From contig CAAGHL010000026.1 of NCBI GenBank assembly GCA_900769665.1, forward strand, positions 1 to 23,585: 23,585 nt of DNA. Direction: 5' to 3'. Positions 22,027 through 23,585 of this stretch are shown here, piece after piece. Numbering within the stretch: position 1 is the stretch's first letter; each line of letters begins with the position of its first letter. Origin of the DNA: Clostridia bacterium (GTDB lineage: Bacteria; Bacillota; Clostridia; Christensenellales; CAG-314). Under the pieces are notes generated by a model, which was given only the letters and a program-made list of their open reading frames with translations, was not told the origin of the DNA and did not search any database. The position numbers and the translations under genes were made by a program.

Positions 22027-22563
22027 ATGGACGCCGGGATTACGCAAGATTCCACACAAAATAAATTGATTTTGTTGTTTGTTTTCGACAAAATGGAAAC
22101 GGCGCTGACGGAGTCTACCGTGCTTGACTTGTGCTGTTACAAAAACAATTGGATTGACTTCACCAACTGTAAGCAAGCGTTGTACGACGTGGTGCAAAAC
22201 GGTTTCGTGTACAAAAGCGCACCCATGGGCGGCGGCGAAGAGTTGTACGACTTGACCGCCGAAGGGCGTTGGTGCTTGAAAAACTTTTATACTCGTATTC
22301 CCAGTAGCGTGCGCCAAGTCATCAGCGACGACATCAAGAAGAAGCGTATCGATTACCGCCGCAAGCAAGACTACTCGGCAACTTACGAAAAGTGCCCCGA
22401 CGGCAGTTACGACGTGATACTGAAGATTGTCGAACCGACAAAGACAACCTTGGAAGTAAAGTTGAACGTAATGACGCGCAGTCTTGCCAAGTTTATAGAA
22501 AAGTCGTGGCAGGAGAAGGCGCCGACGGTGTATAGCAAGATCTCAGAAATCCTCATGGACTGA
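22027..22563 (+). CDS. DUF4364 family protein
   Basis: A 178-residue protein of the DUF4364 family, found mainly in Clostridia. The N-terminal half (about 10-95) is winged-helix-like: NKLILLFVFDKMETALTES, then FTNCKQALYDVVQNGFVYKS and ELYDLTAEGRWCLKNF. The C-terminal half is a beta-rich domain ending in SLAKFIEKSWQEKAPTVYSK. This suggests a transcription regulator, though the family is uncharacterised as far as I know. GAGAGGAGG fixes the start at 22027, which excludes a longer frame. The stop codon lies inside the left arm of a long inverted repeat (22559-22685), so termination of this gene may be structured unusually. Confidence 0.9.
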   Translation: MDAGITQDSTQNKLILLFVFDKMETALTESTVLDLCCYKNNWIDFTNCKQALYDVVQNGFVYKSAPMGGGEELYDLTAEGRWCLKNFYTRIPSSVRQVISDDIKKKRIDYRRKQDYSATYEKCPDGSYDVILKIVEPTKTTLEVKLNVMTRSLAKFIEKSWQEKAPTVYSKISEILMD

Positions 22564-22690
22564 CGGCGTATATCGGCACATCTTGAAGCTGCGTGGGCGT
22601 TCGTGTTCAGTCACGTACATCTTTGTACGCTCGTTTCACACTCTCGCCCCAGCTGCTCCAATCTGTACCAATCTACGCCGTCAGTTTATT
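22559..22690 (+). repeat. Long nested inverted repeat, possibly a structured RNA or terminator
   Basis: Four nested helices: ACTGACGGCGTA/TACGCCGTCAGT (22559-22570 and 22674-22685); AGCTG-cgt-GGGCG paired with CGCCC-CAGCT (22587-22599 and 22645-22654); GTGT/ACAC (22603-22606 and 22638-22641); and CGTACA/TGTACG at the tip (22614-22619 and 22624-22629). A T-rich tail follows. The left arm covers the DUF4364 stop codon. It may terminate that gene, protect its 3' end, or be a small dispersed element. Confidence 0.65.
22663..22688 (+). repeat. 26-bp direct repeat, copy 1
   Basis: The right arm of the nested inverted repeat plus 11 preceding bases recurs exactly at 22811-22836. Both copies are followed by a T-rich stretch. 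Confidence 0.85.
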
Positions 22691-22810
22691 TTTCGGGTAT
22701 AATAGGGTACTTGCCGCTCGGGTCGGCATCGCCTGTTGCCCGTATCTACATCCATCTTCGCCCTTAGTTTGTTTTTTTTTGAGAACAGATTATTCAACAG
22801 CAAGATGTGG

Positions 22811-22836
22811 CTGTACCAATCTACGCCGTCAGTTTA
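22811..22836 (+). repeat. 26-bp direct repeat, copy 2
   Basis: An exact second copy of 22663-22688. It lacks the matching left arm nearby. The intervening 120 bp hold a long T run (about 22771-22780) but no gene. Confidence 0.85.
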
Positions 22837-22920
22837 GTTTTTGACTTGTGCGGTATGGACGAGTTTTCAATAAGGCGGGACATTTTTTAGATATTACGGC
22901 AAATAATTGCAAAAAAACAT

Positions 22921-22949
22921 TTGACAAACGCCGTGCAATCCACTATAAT
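22921..22949 (+). promoter_or_regulatory. Promoter of tRNA-Leu
   Basis: TTGACA (22921-22926), 17 bases, TATAAT (22944-22949), a perfect consensus 11 bp before the mature tRNA. Confidence 0.92.
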
Positions 22950-22960
22950 AGTTTAGCAAT

Positions 22961-23043
22961 GCGAGATTGGCGGAATCGGCAGACGCGCACGTTTAAGGGG
23001 CGTGTGGGAGACCGTGTGAGTTCAAGTCTCACATCTCGCACCA
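22961..23043 (+). tRNA. tRNA-Leu(AAG)
   Basis: An 83-nt class II tRNA with a long variable arm. The acceptor GCGAGAT/ATCTCGC is followed by A and an encoded CCA. The D arm GGCGGAATCGGCAGAC is leucine-like. The anticodon stem CACGT/GCGTG encloses the loop TTAAGGG, with U33, anticodon AAG and G37. The T arm is GTGAG/CTCAC with loop TTCAAGT. An A at position 34 implies deamination to inosine by TadA, so it would read CUU, CUC and CUA. CTT is common in the genes of this window by eye. Confidence 0.93.
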
Positions 23044-23081
23044 AAAAAAAAGAGTGATACAGTCGTATCACTCTTTTTTTT
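23044..23081 (+). terminator. Intrinsic terminator of tRNA-Leu
   Basis: A 10-bp stem AGAGTGATAC/GTATCACTCT (23051-23060 and 23065-23074) with a 4-nt loop is followed by seven T. Confidence 0.92.
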
Positions 23082-23083
23082 GC

Positions 23084-23216
23084 GTGCGAGGTTGCCGTTT
23101 CTTTACAGCAACTTGCAACCTTTGTTGCAAATGTGCAACCTGACGTTGACGAGTAGTGCGCTAACCTAGTGGGTCCACGCCCCGTGGTCGGCTGTCTTTG
23201 CCGAAACATCTCGCAC
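23084..23216 (+). other. Structured non-coding segment of unknown nature
   Basis: GTGCGAG (23084-23090) and CTCGCAC (23210-23216) can close a 133-nt domain. Inside are AGGTTGC, able to pair with either of two GCAACCT copies (23115-23121 or 23135-23141), CCACG/CGTGG (23175-23187) and CGGC/GCCG (23189-23203). Its ends resemble those of the adjacent tRNA-Leu, but the centre does not. No promoter is seen; read-through from tRNA-Leu would be needed. Confidence 0.35.
23140..23154 (-). repeat. Dispersed 15-bp intergenic motif, diverged copy 3
   Basis: On the minus strand ACTCGTCAACGTCAG differs from the copies at 93 and 21860 at two positions. Confidence 0.45.
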
Positions 23217-23235
23217 CCGTATATTGCAATCAATT

Positions 23236-23261
23236 GCAACACTTTTCAGTGTTGCTTTTTT
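23236..23261 (+). terminator. Intrinsic terminator with no obvious gene
   Basis: Stem GCAACAC/GTGTTGC (23236-23242 and 23249-23255) with a 6-nt loop, then six T. It may end the structured segment at 23084-23216 or catch tRNA-Leu read-through. Confidence 0.8.
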
Positions 23262-23554
23262 GTTATGTGCAATGTTTGCGTGCTGTCTACAACAACTTAC
23301 AGTGGTGGCTCGGCGCTCGATTTTATTATAGGGTTAATTTAGCTATCACTAACAACCCTAAAGGCGGTCTTTTCCGCGGCGTAGCCGTTAGTACGGCTTG
23401 TGTAATAATCCGTAGAACCACTGCCACGCAGGCTCAATCTCGTCAAAAATTATCGAAAAATCCTCGCCTTTAGGGCGCGAAGCGTTTTTGCGGCACCCGA
23501 GCGTGCACGATTAGAGTTAGAGCCATAAGTAATCTAAGGCAATAAGCTAATAGT
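23262..23554. other. Non-coding stretch near the window end
   Basis: No gene is recognisable. Short hairpins are present: AGGGTT/AACCCT (23330-23335 and 23354-23359), GCGG/CCGC (23364-23377) and AGCCG/CGGCT (23383-23398). TTTATTATAG occurs here and in the opening region (near 160). The stretch may belong to the same repeated element as the window ends. Confidence 0.45.
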
Positions 23555-23585
23555 GGTCAAGCCTCGGCTTGTGGCGAGGTAATTA
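23555..23585. repeat. Terminal repeat, copy at the window end
   Basis: 23565-23585 equals 1-21 with one difference. The 17-bp palindromic GGTCAAGCCTCGGCTTG at 23555-23571 is found reverse-complemented at 55-71. The unit runs out of the window. Confidence 0.7.

Noticed and set aside
22593..23057. Two plus-strand open frames of 83 and 69 codons
   Set aside because: They cover the nested inverted repeat, the direct repeats and the tRNA-Leu gene, and have no ribosome sites. They are chance frames.
23030..23217. tRNA-Leu 3' end repeated 180 bp downstream as a possible attachment-site pair
   Set aside because: The shared sequence is only 12 bp (ACATCTCGCACC), the enclosed DNA is under 200 bp, and there is no integrase, so an integrated element is not supported.
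1..23585. CRISPR array, transposase, integrase or toxin-antitoxin pair
   Set aside because: No regularly spaced repeats, no DDE or recombinase motifs, and no recognisable toxin or antitoxin pair. The tandem winged-helix genes are equal in length and paralogous, unlike a toxin-antitoxin module.
1..23585. Small circular replicon suggested by the matching ends
   Set aside because: The matching ends differ at one position and are shared with an inverted internal copy. There is no replication initiator gene, and the content is core chromosomal.

Overview
The window looks like chromosomal DNA from a member of the Bacillota, class Clostridia. The evidence is gene content and order: tmk-holB-ricT, nadD/yqeK-rsfS, minD-minE beside a SpoIVFA/SpoIVFB-like pair, DUF4364, DegV, TSCPD and YhhN proteins, with strong Gram-positive Shine-Dalgarno sites and TTGACA-17-TATAAT promoters. 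An uncultured gut-type clostridial lineage is plausible, but I cannot assign a genus. There is no plasmid, phage, transposase or CRISPR signal. Both ends carry the same short repeat, which suggests a contig broken at a repeated element.

Layout. 1-350: repeat and non-coding DNA. 351-1221 (minus): tRNA-Gln(CTG) and a tandem pair of 121-residue membrane-anchored winged-helix proteins. 1446-4524 (plus): tmk, holB, ricT and a YfcE-like phosphodiesterase, closed by a terminator. 4917-9576: a glycerol 3-phosphate module (GlpA-like dehydrogenase with a BFD-like [2Fe-2S] domain, GlpB-like flavoprotein, DUF1667 protein, glycerol kinase). 9780-10634: aldose 1-epimerase-like protein. 10948-13587: minD, minE, and a SpoIVFA-like / SpoIVFB-like pair. 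13590-14372 (minus): an unrecognised membrane protein. 14500-16997: a nadD-yqeK fusion, rsfS, a QueT-like transporter and a TSCPD protein. 17145-18014: DegV protein. 18260-19231 (minus): EamA transporter. 19461-19588 (minus): a candidate small RNA or leader. 19947-20600: YhhN/TMEM86 protein. 20618-21848: a MerR regulator, its 19-bp-spacer promoter, and a decayed aldo/keto reductase-DUF1893 locus. 22027-22563: DUF4364 regulator. 22559-23261: structured non-coding DNA with tRNA-Leu(AAG). 23262-23585: repeat-bearing non-coding DNA.

How the genes work together. Most are housekeeping: dTMP synthesis and replication clamp loading, NAD synthesis, ribosome silencing, division-site selection and glycerol catabolism. 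The unusual content is mostly non-coding. A bipartite motif, CGTAT-N14-CATTT, occurs six times, always on the plus strand and between genes, with invariant spacing. An orphan minus-strand RNA has a perfect consensus promoter and a terminator. A nested inverted repeat overlaps the DUF4364 stop codon and its 3' arm is repeated downstream. A second 15-bp intergenic motif is dispersed in at least three places. The paired membrane winged-helix genes and the eroded MerR target locus are the most interesting protein-level features.
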